From Aplidium turbinatum (taxonomy: Eukaryota > Chordata > Ascidiacea > Aplousobranchia > Polyclinidae): a DNA stretch of 64,000 bases. Positions within the stretch are counted from its first letter, which is position 1. Each line of letters starts with the position of its first letter. Below the pieces are notes generated by a model that saw only the letters and a program-made list of their open reading frames with translations, did not search any database and was not told the origin of the DNA. The translations under genes and the position numbers were made by a program. Location: contig OU964932.1 in the NCBI GenBank assembly GCA_918807975.1, forward strand, positions 1,240,001 through 1,304,000. Reading direction: 5' to 3'. Below are positions 63,568-64,000 of the stretch, piece by piece.

Positions 63568-64000
63568 CTGTGGCGGCAGCTTTCCACCTACACAATCGGG
63601 AAGCTGATCGTGAGCTACATGTCCACAACAACGGAAAACCTCTGTCCTTCTGCCCCGAGCCAAGGTATCTTGGGGTGACATTAGACAGATCGCTCACATA
63701 CCGCCACCATTTGGTGTCACTGCGCAAGAAACTGACATCCCGCGCTGCATTACTGAAGCGCCTGGCAGGCTCTAGCTGGGGGGCGAGGGCTGACACTTTG
63801 CGAATAGCAGCCTTAGCCCTTGTCTACTCTTCAGCAGAGTACTGTGCACCTGTCTGGTGCCGCAGTGCTCACTGCCACAACATCGACACTGCCATAAACA
63901 GCGCCCTGCGCACAGTGACCGGATGCCTGCGTCCCACACCATTGGACATTTGGACAATCTCCCCATTCTCGCTGGCATCCAACCTGCTGAGCTTCGTCGC
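63568..64000 (+). pseudogene. LINE-A ORF2 remnant, RT downstream region, open at window end
   Basis: The plus-strand translation reads AAAFHLHNREADRELHVHNN, then GKPLSFCPEPRYLGVTLDRS, LTYRHHLVSLRKKLTSRAAL, LKRLAGSSWGARADTLRIAA, LALVYSSAEYCAPVWCRSAH and LRTVTGCLRPTP. This is the thumb and connection region after the reverse transcriptase of the same non-LTR family as 9790-10182. A frame change near 63945 separates it from DNLPILAGIQPAELRR, the expected continuation. It joins NA-LTR gag at 63567 without visible target duplication, so it is either 5'-truncated here or rearranged. Confidence 0.85.

Noticed and set aside
1-64000. Host protein-coding genes
   Set aside because: Every substantial frame either matched a mobile-element protein or lacked any supporting pattern; short exons of a host gene could still be hidden.

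Overview
This is eukaryotic, almost certainly animal, DNA. Its contents are tRNA-derived SINEs, CR1/Jockey-like and RTE-like LINEs, Ty3/Gypsy and BEL/Pao LTR elements, hAT elements with 8-bp target duplications, and a P-type transposon with a THAP domain. The AT-rich background with many GTAGGCCTA-like words and this mix suggest a marine invertebrate chordate or similar (a tunicate is possible, low confidence). I found no host single-copy gene with a convincing exon structure. Nearly all of the window is mobile DNA nested inside older mobile DNA, and most boundaries can be fixed by terminal repeats and target-site duplications (TSDs). || Layout. 1-1339: end of a GTF2IRD2-like hAT element. 1381-9597: a second hAT element with a CAGGGTTGCCAT terminal inverted repeat (TIR), split by a whole-looking Gypsy element (2049-6972, TSD CTCAC) and by a non-autonomous hAT (7264-8929, TSD CAGAGATC). 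9790-26362: a five-deep nest. LINE-A is split by a hAT (10183-26233, TSD GTCTAACC). That hAT carries LINE-B on the minus strand (about 12384-25660). LINE-B is split by Gypsy-2 (12903-21917, TSD GAGAG), and Gypsy-2 is split by a P-type transposon (16834-20877). 26441-44603: an 18-kb composite bounded by a 29-bp TIR starting TCCCAG, with TA at both ends. It holds a 23-bp-period array of the palindrome CCAACGTTGG, a hAT carrying a SINE, an LTR element with a tRNA-Pro-type primer site and no visible polymerase (29556-35676, itself holding a hAT), two long hairpins, and a BEL/Pao element (38355-43433, TSD AATAT). 44604-47608: AT-rich DNA with direct repeats, orphan hAT ends and a G-run/C-run palindrome. 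47609-55904: a second, longer BEL/Pao copy in the opposite orientation whose 5' end is an LTR turned back on itself. 56005-57343: a non-autonomous element filled with the motif GTTAGTTGAGCC and holding a second SINE. 57460-62571: a DNA transposon with about 150-bp TIRs that encodes a large protein with a possible PIN/FEN-like nuclease motif set. 62583-63567: a second gag fragment of the polymerase-less LTR family, which shows the empty site for the hAT at 31716. 63568-64000: another LINE-A piece running off the window. || How it works together: there is no host pathway here. The interest lies in insertion order, in internal signals of non-autonomous elements (tandem palindromes, subterminal repeats), and in the unnamed transposon protein at 57.8-61.8 kb.
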